A DNA stretch of 64,000 bases from JADKHR01 sp041917295 (GCA_041917295.1 JAYRXX010000069.1:1-64000); one strand, 5' to 3'; positions 15,416 through 24,754 are shown, counted from the first letter of the stretch. A program made the numbers and translations. The notes: a model not told the origin generated them from the sequence alone.

Positions 15416-17806
15416 GTGAGTAAATCGACCAGTCGTGGCACGCGCATTTTTTATTTATTCGCCTGGATGACAACGGGTTTCTTGGGGGGAGTTCTGGGTT
15501 TTGCGGCGGTGCCCGCGGATCCGGAAGAGCGCTGGGTTACCAACGGCGACGTCAACGCCATTGCCCGGATCGGATCCACAACCTACATCGGCGGATCGTT
15601 CACTGTTGTGGGGCCCAACCACGGCGGCGGTGTTCCCTTGCCCGCGGCCACGGGCGCGGTTCCGGCGTCATTCTCGAAAGTGGCGGGCAGGGTATATGCT
15701 GTCGTGTCCGACGGCGCGGGGGGATGGTATGTGGGGGGCGATTTTTCCGGCGTGGGCGGCGTTGCTCGTAAAAATCTAGCTCACCTGATGGCCAACGGGT
15801 CCGTGGACACCGCCTGGGCGCCCGAACCGAACGACGCCGTTTATGCGTTGGCCGTAAACGGCTCCACCGTTTACGTGGGCGGAGACTTTTCAGAAATCGG
15901 AGGCGCCTTGCGTTCCCGCCTTGCGGCGCTGGGCGCCGACGGGCTGGCTGTCTCGGGATGGTCCCCGGACCCGGACGGCGTCGTGAACTCGTTAAGTTTT
16001 GCCGGGTCCACGCTGTATGTCGGAGGCGCATTCTCGCTTATTGGTGGTCAAACCCGGTCCCGTTTGGCCGCCCTGGACGCGGCCGGCGTCGTTGTGCCCG
16101 GGTGGGACCCCCAGCCCGACAACACCATTTATGCCCTGGCCGCCACGACTCAGACGATTTATGTCGGGGGCGCTTTTACCAACATCGGGGGTCAATCCAT
16201 TTCGTACTTGGCTGAGCTGGACAACAACGGGGACCCCAATCTGAGCTGGGTCCCCGCCCCGAACCAAGCGGTGTATGCGTTGGCCATCGGAAGCGCCGCT
16301 GTTTACGCGGGCGGGCAGTTTACCCAAATTGGCGGAGAGGGCATTTCTAACTTGGCCGCACTCAACAATTCCGCCCACGTGACCGCCTGGCGGCCGGTGG
16401 TGAACGGACCGGTCTACGCTCTCGCGGTCACCACCACCGCCATCTATGCCGGCGGCGATTTCACGGAGGTGAACGGAACCAGCAAGTCGCGGGTGGCGGG
16501 GTTCGACGGGATCGGCGCCACGTTGGCCCAGTGGGCTCCCCAGGCCAACGGCACGGTCCGCGCCCTGGCCGCGGACGAGCAAACCGTTTACGTCGGGGGG
16601 GTATTAACCACGCTTGGCGGTCAAACCCGCCGTTATCTGGCCGCTCTGGACTCGGCAGGGAACCTGACTTCCTGGAACCCCAACGCCGATAATCCCGTGT
16701 TTGTGATAGCCGCTTTTGGGTCCACAATCTACGCCGGGGGCGCGTTTACCAACGTGGGCGGATCGCCGCGCAACCGCATCGCGGCCATCGGTTCCGGTGG
16801 GGCCGCCACGTCGTGGAACCCCAACGCCAACGGGCTTGTTCGGGCGTTGGCGGTCACGCAAAGTACGGTCTACGCGGGAGGAGATTTTAGTTCGATCGGC
16901 GGTCAAACCCGGTCCGGGCTCGCGGCTTTGAATGGGGCGGGGGAAGCGCTGGCGTCATGGATCCCCGATCCCGACGGGACCGTGCGGACCATTGCGGTCG
17001 GAAGTGATCGTGTTCTCGTTGGAGGGGATTTCACGACGATCGACGGGCAAGGGATAAACCGAATCGCCGCCTTGGACACATCGGGCCATTTAATGTCGGG
17101 CTGGACCGCAGGGGCAGACGGGTCTGTCCACGCCCTGGCGTTGACCAGCGACCGGTTGTACGCGGGCGGCGAATTTACCGTGATCGGCGGGGAAAATCGC
17201 AACCGTTTGGCCGCGCTCACCTATTCCGGTCAAGTTGTGCCGTCTTGGAACCCCAACTCCGGAAACCATGTGCTGGCTCTGGTCGTGGACGGAAACACCG
17301 TTTATGCGGGGGGCCTTTTTGACGTGATCGGGGGGGCTGCGCGTGCCTATTTGGCCGCTCTGGATACTATTACTGGCGCCGCTGTCGACTGGAACCCTCT
17401 GGTCAATGACCACGTCTATGCGTTATCGGCGGGGAGCAACGTGTTGTTGGCGGGCGGCCGGTTTACCGGGGTTGGCAACCAAGCGCGTGGCCATTTCGCC
17501 CAGTTCGGCACATTTTCGTCCGATGGCACCGTGACGCCGTCCGTTCAGGCTCGAGCGTATCCCAACCCATTTCGGCCCGGCGTCAACGCGTCGACCATGA
17601 CATTCGAAGATTTTCCACCCAACGCGGTGGTCACCCTTTTCACGGTCGGCGGTCAACGGGTCAGCCAAATGACCGCGACCGATTCCGGCACGGCCACGTG
17701 GAACGCCACCAACGACAACGGAGAGGCCGTGGCCAGCGGTGTCTACTTCGCGGTGTCGACTTCTTCCGAAGGAACCCGAATACTCAAAATCGCCCTTCAG
17801 CGTTGA
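15416..17806 (+). CDS. Secreted delta-60 repeat beta-propeller protein with C-terminal sorting-like domain
   Basis: A 796-residue protein starting at GTG 15416, with an N-terminal signal/membrane segment at about residues 10-31. The body is made of 14 repeats of roughly 51 residues around the motif YVGG-x-F-x-IGG, followed by R-x-x-LAAL and W-x-P. This is the delta-60/Kelch-like pattern that folds into beta-propeller blades. Residues from about 705 on form an Ig-like FlgD/T9SS-type tail: YPNPFRPG, then VVTLFTVGGQRV, GTATWNATNDNGE and SGVYFAV. Such tails are used for sorting or surface anchoring in several phyla. The protein is probably exported and binds a surface or extracellular ligand, with no catalytic motif. 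The near-identical repeats make the gene prone to copy-number change. Confidence 0.85.
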   Translation: MSKSTSRGTRIFYLFAWMTTGFLGGVLGFAAVPADPEERWVTNGDVNAIARIGSTTYIGGSFTVVGPNHGGGVPLPAATGAVPASFSKVAGRVYAVVSDGAGGWYVGGDFSGVGGVARKNLAHLMANGSVDTAWAPEPNDAVYALAVNGSTVYVGGDFSEIGGALRSRLAALGADGLAVSGWSPDPDGVVNSLSFAGSTLYVGGAFSLIGGQTRSRLAALDAAGVVVPGWDPQPDNTIYALAATTQTIYVGGAFTNIGGQSISYLAELDNNGDPNLSWVPAPNQAVYALAIGSAAVYAGGQFTQIGGEGISNLAALNNSAHVTAWRPVVNGPVYALAVTTTAIYAGGDFTEVNGTSKSRVAGFDGIGATLAQWAPQANGTVRALAADEQTVYVGGVLTTLGGQTRRYLAALDSAGNLTSWNPNADNPVFVIAAFGSTIYAGGAFTNVGGSPRNRIAAIGSGGAATSWNPNANGLVRALAVTQSTVYAGGDFSSIGGQTRSGLAALNGAGEALASWIPDPDGTVRTIAVGSDRVLVGGDFTTIDGQGINRIAALDTSGHLMSGWTAGADGSVHALALTSDRLYAGGEFTVIGGENRNRLAALTYSGQVVPSWNPNSGNHVLALVVDGNTVYAGGLFDVIGGAARAYLAALDTITGAAVDWNPLVNDHVYALSAGSNVLLAGGRFTGVGNQARGHFAQFGTFSSDGTVTPSVQARAYPNPFRPGVNASTMTFEDFPPNAVVTLFTVGGQRVSQMTATDSGTATWNATNDNGEAVASGVYFAVSTSSEGTRILKIALQR

Positions 17807-17834
17807 TTCGTCCCACCCGGAGGCGAGATTAATT

Positions 17835-17840
17835 TATAAT
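17835..17840 (+). promoter_or_regulatory. -10 box upstream of murI
   Basis: A perfect TATAAT lies 25 bases before the murI ATG, with a GGGAGG ribosome binding site at 17846-17851. No good -35 sits at standard spacing. Confidence 0.4.
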
Positions 17841-17864
17841 GGGCCGGGAGGAATTCAAAAGACC

Positions 17865-18677
17865 ATGAACCCACAACATCCCATTGGCGTATTTGATTCC
17901 GGTGTCGGCGGGCTAACCGTTCTGCGCGCGTTGGTCCGCCTGTTGCCCCGGGAAAGCTTTATTTATGTGGGCGACACGGCCCGGGTTCCTTACGGGAGTA
18001 AATCGCCGGAAGCGGTGAAACGGTTTTCGTTGGAAATCGCGGGGTTTTTTCGGCGGAAAAAAGTCAAAATGATGGTGACCGCCTGCAACACCGCCAGCGC
18101 TCTGGCGTTGCCGGACTTGCGCGCGTTCATGCCCGTACCGGTCATCGGCGTGATCGAACCCGGCGCGCGAGCGGCCCTGGCCTCCACCCGGTCGGGGCGG
18201 GTGGGCGTGATCGGCACGGAAGCCACCATCAACAGCCAGGCCTACGAAGACGCTTTGAAACGGTTGGACAAAAACGTGCGCGTGTTCACCCGTGCGTGTC
18301 CGCTGTTTGTGCCGTTGGTTGAGGAGGGCTGGCTTAATCACGACGTAACCCGCCGGGTGGCGAACGCTTATTTGAAACCGCTTTTGAAACACAAAATCGA
18401 TGCGTTGGTGTTGGGATGCACCCATTATCCGTTGCTGAAGACCGTCTTGGGCGCGGTGGCGGGAAAGGTTGAACTGGTCGACTCCGCAGACGAAACGGCC
18501 AAAGCGGTCCGATCGCGGCTCGAACAAGACGGCTTGTTGTTGCACGGTCATCGCAAGGGACGGCTGGACTACTACTCTTCAGACGATCCCAAGTCGTTTG
18601 CGCGACGGGGCGCGCGGTTTATGGGCGGGGCCCTGGCGCGGGTTCAGCGCATCCGGTTGGGAGGCATCGACGGCTAA
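17865..18677 (+). CDS. murI: Glutamate racemase
   Basis: Converts L- to D-glutamate for peptidoglycan stem peptides, in the cytoplasm. The 270-residue protein has the N-terminal GVFDSGVGGLTVL motif with the catalytic Asp/Ser environment, GDTARVPYGSKS, and the two catalytic cysteines in TACNTASA (about residue 72) and GCTHYP (about residue 184). The ATG at 17865 gives the typical start; longer in-frame extensions run back into the previous gene. The stop overlaps the queC start by one base. Confidence 0.96.
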   Translation: MNPQHPIGVFDSGVGGLTVLRALVRLLPRESFIYVGDTARVPYGSKSPEAVKRFSLEIAGFFRRKKVKMMVTACNTASALALPDLRAFMPVPVIGVIEPGARAALASTRSGRVGVIGTEATINSQAYEDALKRLDKNVRVFTRACPLFVPLVEEGWLNHDVTRRVANAYLKPLLKHKIDALVLGCTHYPLLKTVLGAVAGKVELVDSADETAKAVRSRLEQDGLLLHGHRKGRLDYYSSDDPKSFARRGARFMGGALARVQRIRLGGIDG

Positions 18678-19336
18678 TGGCCAAAGCGATCGTTCTATTG
18701 TCCGGCGGGCTGGATTCGGCCACGGCCCTGGCCTGGGCACAAAAAGTTAAAAAGTGGGATTGCCGGTGTCTGCTGTTCGATTACGGCCAGCGCCATCGAC
18801 GGGAACTGCGTGCCGCCCGCACGTTGGCCCGACGGGCCGGGTGCCCGATTCAGGTTGTTCGGTTTCGGTTGCCCTGGGGCGGGTCCAGTTTGATCGATAA
18901 ACAGGTGGCTGTGCCGTCCCATCGATTGTCGACCATAGGCCGCCAATTGCCCAACACCTACGTTCCCGCCCGCAACACGATCTTTATTGCGTTTGCGCTT
19001 TCTTGGGCCGACAGGCTCAACGCTCCCAACGTGGTGATCGGCGCGAACGCGTTGGACTATTCCGGATACCCCGATTGCCGACCGGCGTATTTGCGCGCCA
19101 TGGAAAAAGCGGCGCGTCTGGGCACGCGGTTGAATTCTCTGTCGGGCCGCCCGGCGCGCCTGTGGGCGCCGCTCTTGCACATGTCCAAAACCCAGATAAT
19201 CCAACTAGGCCGATCCCTCCACGTGCCCTACGACCTCACCTGGTCCTGCTACCGCGGCGGCCGTCACCCCTGCGGTACCTGTGACTCCTGCCGCCTAAGA
19301 ACCGAAGGCTTCCGCCGCGCCAAATTAACCCCCTAA
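18677..19336 (+). CDS. queC: 7-cyano-7-deazaguanine synthase
   Basis: Converts 7-carboxy-7-deazaguanine to preQ0 with ATP and ammonia in queuosine biosynthesis. The PP-loop LSGGLDS is at residues 8-14. The zinc-binding cysteines are C191, C199, C202 and C205 (CYRGGRHPCGTCDSC). At 219 residues the length is normal. Its last codons and stop (ACC CCC TAA) begin a 28-bp sequence that is repeated at the end of queD. queE follows after a 156-base gap, and queD lies 32 kb away on the other strand. Confidence 0.96.
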   Translation: MAKAIVLLSGGLDSATALAWAQKVKKWDCRCLLFDYGQRHRRELRAARTLARRAGCPIQVVRFRLPWGGSSLIDKQVAVPSHRLSTIGRQLPNTYVPARNTIFIAFALSWADRLNAPNVVIGANALDYSGYPDCRPAYLRAMEKAARLGTRLNSLSGRPARLWAPLLHMSKTQIIQLGRSLHVPYDLTWSCYRGGRHPCGTCDSCRLRTEGFRRAKLTP

Positions 19337-19356
19337 GGGGACGGAGTATAATTATT
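19329..19356 (+). repeat. 28-bp element shared with the 3' end of queD
   Basis: CCCCCTAAGGGG followed by ACGGAGTATAATTATT is identical to the reverse complement of 51675-51702. In both places it starts in the Pro codon before the TAA stop of a queuosine gene. The CCCC-TAA-GGGG part is itself a short hairpin. Here the element runs into a second inverted repeat. Confidence 0.85.
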
Positions 19357-19367
19357 TACTTACTCCG
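19342..19367 (+). repeat. Inverted repeat after queC
   Basis: CGGAGTA (19342-19348) and TACTCCG (19361-19367) are a perfect 7-base inverted repeat with a 12-base AT-rich loop. It may act as a terminator-like or REP-like structure. The rest of the 19337-19492 gap shows nothing I recognise, and no preQ1 aptamer is apparent. Confidence 0.6.
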
Positions 19368-19492
19368 CTTGGCGGCCATGTCGATTTTGCTCCGGAACAG
19401 GTGACAAGAAGAGCGCAGGGAATTCGAACGGGTTTACCAATTTATCGGGTCAAGGCCGAATTTGCTAAAGTAGTCAGAACCGATTCCACCTT

Positions 19493-20290
19493 ATGACAAC
19501 CGATCCTCTCCCACCCTCCCGCGAGCTGATACCGGCCGAATTGCCGAGCTCCCCGTTGCGGGCCCGTGTAACCGAAATTTTTTCCTCTCTCCAGGGGGAA
19601 GGCCTCTATGTGGGCCAGCGCCAAATTTTTGTTCGCTTGTCGGGATGTCCGTGGCGGTGCCGTTACTGCGATACGCCAGGAAGTTTAGCTCACGAAGGGC
19701 ATTCGGCCTTTACGGTGGACGAGGTCCTTCAAAAAATAAATGACATCCAAACAGAGCGGTCCCACGCGGCGGTCAGTGTTACCGGCGGGGAACCCCTGTT
19801 GCAATCCGAGTTTTTGGCCGCTCTTCTTCCGGCGGTTCAGGCGTTGGGTTTGCGCACGTATTTGGAAACCAGCGCCACCCATCCGGACCGATTTCGTCCA
19901 TTGGTCCCCTTTTGCGACGTGGTGGCCGCCGACATTAAACTGCCTTCGGCCATCGGGCGGGCCCTGTGGGCGGAGCACGAAGAATTTTTACGTTTGGCCG
20001 GAGACAAGGCGTTCGTAAAAATTGTATTGACCGACCAAACCACCGATGACGAATTCGAAACGGCGGTAAACCTGTTGTCGCGGTTGACGCCCCCGCCGCC
20101 GCTGGTGCTTCAGCCCGTTACGCCGGTGGCGGACTTGGAAAGCCGTTTGCAAGAAGCCGGCACCGTGGCGGCCGCGCGCGTTGTGCCGCCCGCTCCCGCG
20201 CGGTTGGTGGGGTTTTGGGAATGGGCGCGGCCGCGACTGCCCCTGGTAAAACTGGTTTCTCAAATGCACCCTCTGTGGGGACTTCCATGA
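19493..20290 (+). CDS. queE: 7-carboxy-7-deazaguanine synthase (radical SAM)
   Basis: Radical SAM enzyme that contracts 6-carboxy-tetrahydropterin to 7-carboxy-7-deazaguanine, between QueD and QueC. The [4Fe-4S] cluster cysteines form the CX3CX2C motif at C52, C56 and C59 (GCPWRCRYCDTPGS). VSVTGGEPLLQ is the SAM-binding GGE motif. The N-terminal FSSLQGEG motif is typical of QueE. It has 265 residues. The stop overlaps the next start (ATGA). Confidence 0.95.
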   Translation: MTTDPLPPSRELIPAELPSSPLRARVTEIFSSLQGEGLYVGQRQIFVRLSGCPWRCRYCDTPGSLAHEGHSAFTVDEVLQKINDIQTERSHAAVSVTGGEPLLQSEFLAALLPAVQALGLRTYLETSATHPDRFRPLVPFCDVVAADIKLPSAIGRALWAEHEEFLRLAGDKAFVKIVLTDQTTDDEFETAVNLLSRLTPPPPLVLQPVTPVADLESRLQEAGTVAAARVVPPAPARLVGFWEWARPRLPLVKLVSQMHPLWGLP

Positions 20291-21519
20291 AAATTCCGAA
20301 ATCGGAGAAAAAAGTGAAACCGGATCCAGCGCAAAATGAGCCGCCCGCCCCAGGCGGGTTGCCGATCGTTCGATTAAAAGCCCAAGAAGACCGGCGGATC
20401 CGTCGAGGCCACCTGTGGATTTTTTCCAACGAAATGGAAAAAGCGCCAGACGGGTTGGCTCCCGGCGCGTTGGTGGAGTTTTGGAGTTCCCGCAACGAAC
20501 GGCTGGGGGTGGGTTATTACAACGCGCGCTCCCTTATCGCCGGGCGGATCTTGGACCGACGGGAAACATCCATCGACGCGTCATTTTTTGCGGGGCGGTT
20601 GCAATTGGCGTTGTCCCTTCGCGAGCGGTTTTTTAAAGATGGCGCGTACCGATGGATTCACGGGGAGTCCGACGATGTGCCCGGGTTGGTTATCGACCGA
20701 TACGGAGACGTCTGCGTGGTGGAATCGTTTTCCGCGGGCATTGACGCTCTTCTGCCGCGGGTCGTGGACGCTCTTAAAACAGCGGGTTCTTGGAAAGCCA
20801 TCGTTTTGCGCAACGACGCCGCCGCCCGTCGGTTGGAGGGGCTCTCCGAAGAGGTTCGGGTGTTGGACGGCGCGGTGGACGAGACCCACTGGTTTACCAC
20901 CGACGGTATGGCCATGGCCGCGGACGTGCGGGCCGGCCAAAAAACTGGATTTTTTTTCGATCAGCGAATGAACCGGGCCGCTGTGGCGGCGTGGGCTCAG
21001 GGGAAATCGGTGTTGGACGTGTTTTGCCACACCGGGGGCTTCGGCCACGCCTGTGCCAAGGCCGGCGCGGCGCGGGTGATGGGGGTGGACTCTTCCGCGG
21101 CGGCGTTGGACCTGGCCGCTCGCGTGGCCCAACGCAACGGGTGGGCCGATCGGTGCCAGTGGCGCGAAACCGACGCGTTTGATTTTTTGGCCCAGAGCAA
21201 AGAAACCCACGACATCGTGGTTCTCGACCCGCCGCGCTTTTCCCCCACCAAGAAAAATTTACCCGCCGCAATTCAGGCCTACATCCGGTTGAACGTCCTG
21301 GGAATAAAACGGGTCACCGGCGGCGGGTTGTTGGCCACGGCCAGTTGTTCGCAACACGTGGGCCGCGACGAGTTCCGTCAAATTGTGGCCCGGGCGGCCC
21401 ACGAATCCGGCCGCAAAGTTAAAATTGTTTATCAGGGCGGCGCGGGTCCGGACCATCCGGTTCGGCCGGCCATGCCGGAAACCGATTACTTAAAATTTCT
21501 TCTTTTGCATGTGGGGTAA
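20287..21519 (+). CDS. rlmI: Class I SAM-dependent rRNA methyltransferase (RlmI family)
   Basis: Probably methylates a cytosine C5 of 23S rRNA. The 410-residue protein has an N-terminal PUA domain (about residues 15-95, RIRRGHLWIFSNE), a middle domain with PGLVIDRYGD and RAGQKTGFFFDQRMNR, and a Rossmann methyltransferase domain. The latter carries VLDVFCHTGGFG (SAM motif I), GVDSS and VLDPPRF. The start at ATG 20287 overlaps queE by four bases. Assignment to RlmI over a sister subgroup (RlmI/RlmK-like, YwbD) is by overall pattern. Confidence 0.88.
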   Translation: MKIPKSEKKVKPDPAQNEPPAPGGLPIVRLKAQEDRRIRRGHLWIFSNEMEKAPDGLAPGALVEFWSSRNERLGVGYYNARSLIAGRILDRRETSIDASFFAGRLQLALSLRERFFKDGAYRWIHGESDDVPGLVIDRYGDVCVVESFSAGIDALLPRVVDALKTAGSWKAIVLRNDAAARRLEGLSEEVRVLDGAVDETHWFTTDGMAMAADVRAGQKTGFFFDQRMNRAAVAAWAQGKSVLDVFCHTGGFGHACAKAGAARVMGVDSSAAALDLAARVAQRNGWADRCQWRETDAFDFLAQSKETHDIVVLDPPRFSPTKKNLPAAIQAYIRLNVLGIKRVTGGGLLATASCSQHVGRDEFRQIVARAAHESGRKVKIVYQGGAGPDHPVRPAMPETDYLKFLLLHVG

Positions 21520-21521
21520 CC

Positions 21522-22886
21522 GTGTTTAAAAAAATCCAGCGCATTCATTTCGTGGGAATCGGCGGGGCGGGAATGAGCGGCATCGCCGAAGTGTTGTTGA
21601 CGTTGGGGTACGCCGTCAGCGGGTCCGACGCCAAAGAGTCGGACGAAACCCGGCGTCTTTCGTCGTTGGGCGCGGTGGTCCGCATCGGCCATCGAGCCGA
21701 TCAGGCGGCGGGGGCTGACGTGGTGGTGACGTCCACGGCGGTTCGGCCCGATAACCCCGAGGTGCTGGAGGCCCAACGGCTAAAAATTCCCGTGATCGCC
21801 CGCATTGAAATGTTGGCCGAACTGGCTCGGCTCAAATACACCATCGCCGTGGGCGGCACCCACGGTAAAACCACCACCACGTCGCTGATCTCTCTGGTGT
21901 TGCAGGCCGGAGGGCTCGACCCCACGGTGGTGGTGGGCGGGCGAATGCACAATTTGGGCACGGGCGCGCGGGTGGGCAAAGGGGATTATTTGGTCGCCGA
22001 AGCCGACGAGTCGGACGGATCGTTTTTGAAATTGACGCCCACGTTGGCCATCGTCACCAACATTGACGACGACCATTTGGATTATTGGGGCACGATGTCC
22101 AGCTTGGTGGCGGGGTTTGAACAGTTCGCCAACCGGGTGCCGTTTTACGGGAGGGTGATCGTGGGCGTCGACGACACGGGGTCGCGAAAAATTTTGGATA
22201 AAATCCGCCGTCCGTTGATCACTTACGGTTTGGCGCCCGACGCCGACATTCAGGCCCGGGACATCCGCCCGGCGCCGGCGGCCACGGCGTTTTCGGTGTA
22301 TCGAAAAAACGAAAAGCTGGGGAACATCCGTTGGAGCGCCTCGGGCCGGCACAACGTCATTAATTCGTTGGCCGCCGTGGCCGCGGGGTTGGAGCTGGAC
22401 GTGCCTTTTGCCGTCATTGCCGAGGCCCTGGCGTCGTTTCGCGGTGTGGGCCGGCGGTTGGAATGGAAAGGCGAAAAAAACGGCGTGGCCGTGGTGGACG
22501 ATTACGGCCATCATCCCACCGAAATCCGCGCCACGCTGCAGGCGTTAAAAGAATGGTTTCCTGACCGTCGGGCGGTGGTCTTGTTTCAGCCGCACCGGTA
22601 TTCGCGCACGCGAATCTTGGCCGAGGAATTCGCCACGTCGTTTGCCAAAGCCGATGTGTTGGGATTGTTGGATATTTACGCGGCCAGCGAGTCCCCCCAA
22701 GAAGGCGTGACCAGCGACTGGCTGGCCGACCGCATCCGTGCCCAGGGAACCCCGGTCACCCGCCTGCCCGCCGACGGCGGTCCCGCTGAACTGCGTCGTC
22801 TGGTGAAGCCCGGCGACGTGGTTCTCACGTTGGGGGCCGGCGACGTGTGGAAATGGGGCGACCAGTTGTTGGCGTCTCTCGTTTGA
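21522..22886 (+). CDS. murC: UDP-N-acetylmuramate--L-alanine ligase
   Basis: Adds the first amino acid of the peptidoglycan stem. Mur ligase family, 454 residues, GTG start. The N-terminal UDP-binding GIGGAGMSG is at residues 11-19. The ATP-binding GTHGKTTT is near 112-119 in the central domain, followed by EADESDGSF and the C-terminal VVDDYGHHPTEI. It opens a run of overlapping genes (murC-murB-ddl-ftsQ-ftsA-ftsZ), and murB starts on the last base of its stop codon. murG and the earlier dcw genes are not in this window. Confidence 0.97.
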   Translation: MFKKIQRIHFVGIGGAGMSGIAEVLLTLGYAVSGSDAKESDETRRLSSLGAVVRIGHRADQAAGADVVVTSTAVRPDNPEVLEAQRLKIPVIARIEMLAELARLKYTIAVGGTHGKTTTTSLISLVLQAGGLDPTVVVGGRMHNLGTGARVGKGDYLVAEADESDGSFLKLTPTLAIVTNIDDDHLDYWGTMSSLVAGFEQFANRVPFYGRVIVGVDDTGSRKILDKIRRPLITYGLAPDADIQARDIRPAPAATAFSVYRKNEKLGNIRWSASGRHNVINSLAAVAAGLELDVPFAVIAEALASFRGVGRRLEWKGEKNGVAVVDDYGHHPTEIRATLQALKEWFPDRRAVVLFQPHRYSRTRILAEEFATSFAKADVLGLLDIYAASESPQEGVTSDWLADRIRAQGTPVTRLPADGGPAELRRLVKPGDVVLTLGAGDVWKWGDQLLASLV

Positions 22887-23782
22887 TGGCTGGTCCGCTC
22901 GCCGACGAACTTCGTTTTTATTTCCCGGCGCTCAAAACCGATGAGCCCCTGGCTCGCCACACCACCTGGGGGATCGGCGGTCCGGCCGATTATTACCTGG
23001 AACTTAAAAATCAAAACGAACTGATCCAGTTGATCCTTTGGGCCCAGGCCCATGGGTTGCCGTTGACGCCCCTGGGCCAGGGGTCGAACGTGTTGGTGGG
23101 CGATAAGGGAGTTCGGGGCATCACGTTTCGGCTGCGCGGGGAATTTGAGCGATGGCGGTTTGAAGGCGACGTGGTCCACGCGGGGGCGGGGGTTTTGCTT
23201 CCCACGCTTTCACGCGCGGCCGCGGAACGGGGACTGACCGGGGCCGAGCCGTTTTGCGGTATTCCCGGGACGGTGGGGGGGGCGCTGCAAACCAACGCCG
23301 GAACGCCCGAAGGAGATATCGGCAGTCGGGTGCGGTCGGCCACGGTGGTGGACGCGGAAGGCGGCGTGCGGGTTTTTCAACCCGGCGATATGTCGTTTTC
23401 TTATCGGCGATCCAGCCTGGCCGGGATGACCGTTCTTTCCGTCGATCTTCAATTGAGGGCCGGACCGAAAAATGATATTCTGGCCGCGGTCGACCGTCAG
23501 TTAAAACGCCGGGCCCAACGCCAGCCGTTGGGCACGCGCAATTGCGGGTCCGTGTTTAAAAATCCGTCCGGCGACCACGCCGCGCGGCTCATTGAAGCCG
23601 CGGGGCTTAAAGGGTTGCGGGTGGGCGGCGCCCAGGTGTCATTAAAACATGCCAATTTTATCGAAAATGTGGATCACGCCACGGCATCGGATGTGCGCGA
23701 GATTGTGGACACAATTCGTCGGTCGGTTCGCGACCGGTTCGGGGTTTCGCTCGAACTGGAAGTGTGGGCGCTCGGGGAGTAG
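22886..23782 (+). CDS. murB: UDP-N-acetylenolpyruvoylglucosamine reductase
   Basis: FAD/NADPH enzyme that makes UDP-MurNAc. The 298-residue protein starts at ATG 22886, sharing a base with the murC stop. FAD-binding features include HTTWGIGGPADYY and PLGQGSNVL; the catalytic region has GIPGTVGGALQTNAG and the C-terminal RNCGSVFKNP with the catalytic serine, then IEAAGLKGLRVGGAQVS. The length and this last segment fit type II MurB, the compact form. Confidence 0.96.
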   Translation: MAGPLADELRFYFPALKTDEPLARHTTWGIGGPADYYLELKNQNELIQLILWAQAHGLPLTPLGQGSNVLVGDKGVRGITFRLRGEFERWRFEGDVVHAGAGVLLPTLSRAAAERGLTGAEPFCGIPGTVGGALQTNAGTPEGDIGSRVRSATVVDAEGGVRVFQPGDMSFSYRRSSLAGMTVLSVDLQLRAGPKNDILAAVDRQLKRRAQRQPLGTRNCGSVFKNPSGDHAARLIEAAGLKGLRVGGAQVSLKHANFIENVDHATASDVREIVDTIRRSVRDRFGVSLELEVWALGE

Positions 23783-23785
23783 CCG

Positions 23786-24754
23786 GTGACCCATTTCTCC
23801 GGCGCGGAAAAAAATCGCTGGCCCGCGTTACGGCGGCGGCGGGTGGCCGTCGTGTGGGGAGGGCCGTCTTCCGAGCGGGCCATCTCCATCCGGACGGCGG
23901 CGGCGGTTCGCCGGGCGTTGGGGCGAATGGGATTGCGCCACACGGCGGTGGAAGTTTCGCCCCGTCTGCCGGAGTTCCTCCGACGAGAGCGAATCAATTT
24001 GGCGTTTTTGGCCACCCACGGGACGGTGGGGGAAGACGGGCGCCTTCAGGGGTTGTTGGATGTTTTGGGAATCCCCTACACGGGAAGCGGCGTTCTCGCC
24101 AGCGCGTTGGCCATGCACAAACCGTCGGCCAAACGAATTTTTGAAAGCACGGGCGTACCCACGCCCCGTTGGGCGGTGGTTCCGGCAGGCGAACGGCCCA
24201 CGCCCGCCTCGCTGGGCTTGCGCCTGCCTTTGGTGCTTAAACCCGCCAGCCAGGGATCGGCGGTGGGCGTCACCGTGGCGCGGACGAACCCGGAGTTTCA
24301 AGACGGATTAAAGGCCGCGGGTCGGGTGGACGCGGAGGTTTTGGTGGAAGAGTATGTGGCGGGCACCGAGATCACGGTCGGTTTGTTGGGCGACCGTATT
24401 TTGCCTGTGGTGGAAATTTTACCGCAACACGCGTTTTATGATTTTCATTCGAAGTACGCGCCAGGCGGGTCGCGGCACATTCTACCGGCACGGCTTACTC
24501 CGGCTGTCTACCGTCGGTCCCAGGAGCTGGCGGTGGCGGCGTTTCACGCGTTGGGATGCCGCCATGTGGGGCGGGTGGACTTGATGGTCAACCGCCGCGG
24601 ACAGCCGACGGTGTTGGAAGTGAACACGTTGCCGGGTTTAACGGCCACGTCGCTGTTGCCGGAATCGGCCCGGGCGGTGGGAATGGATTTCGAGGGTTTG
24701 GTGGGAACGTTGTTGACGTTGGCGTTGGAAGGCCATGGCCGTTCGGCGACGTAA
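23786..24754 (+). CDS. ddl: D-alanine--D-alanine ligase
   Basis: ATP-grasp enzyme that joins two D-alanines for the peptidoglycan stem. It has 322 residues and a GTG start. VVWGGPSSERAISI is the N-terminal family motif. The ATP-grasp centre shows LPLVLKPASQGSAVGV and VEEYVAGTEITVGLL. The Mg-binding end is GRVDLMVNRRGQPTVLEVNTLPGLT. The last 20 bases overlap ftsQ. Confidence 0.96.
   Translation: MTHFSGAEKNRWPALRRRRVAVVWGGPSSERAISIRTAAAVRRALGRMGLRHTAVEVSPRLPEFLRRERINLAFLATHGTVGEDGRLQGLLDVLGIPYTGSGVLASALAMHKPSAKRIFESTGVPTPRWAVVPAGERPTPASLGLRLPLVLKPASQGSAVGVTVARTNPEFQDGLKAAGRVDAEVLVEEYVAGTEITVGLLGDRILPVVEILPQHAFYDFHSKYAPGGSRHILPARLTPAVYRRSQELAVAAFHALGCRHVGRVDLMVNRRGQPTVLEVNTLPGLTATSLLPESARAVGMDFEGLVGTLLTLALEGHGRSAT

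Noticed and set aside
15600..17500. CRISPR-like array
   Set aside because: The repeated DNA encodes ~51-residue protein repeats in one frame; units are diverged and there are no constant repeats with unique spacers.
19337..19492. preQ1 riboswitch before queE
   Set aside because: No preQ1 aptamer core or A-rich pseudoknot tail was found; only the shared 28-bp element and an inverted repeat.
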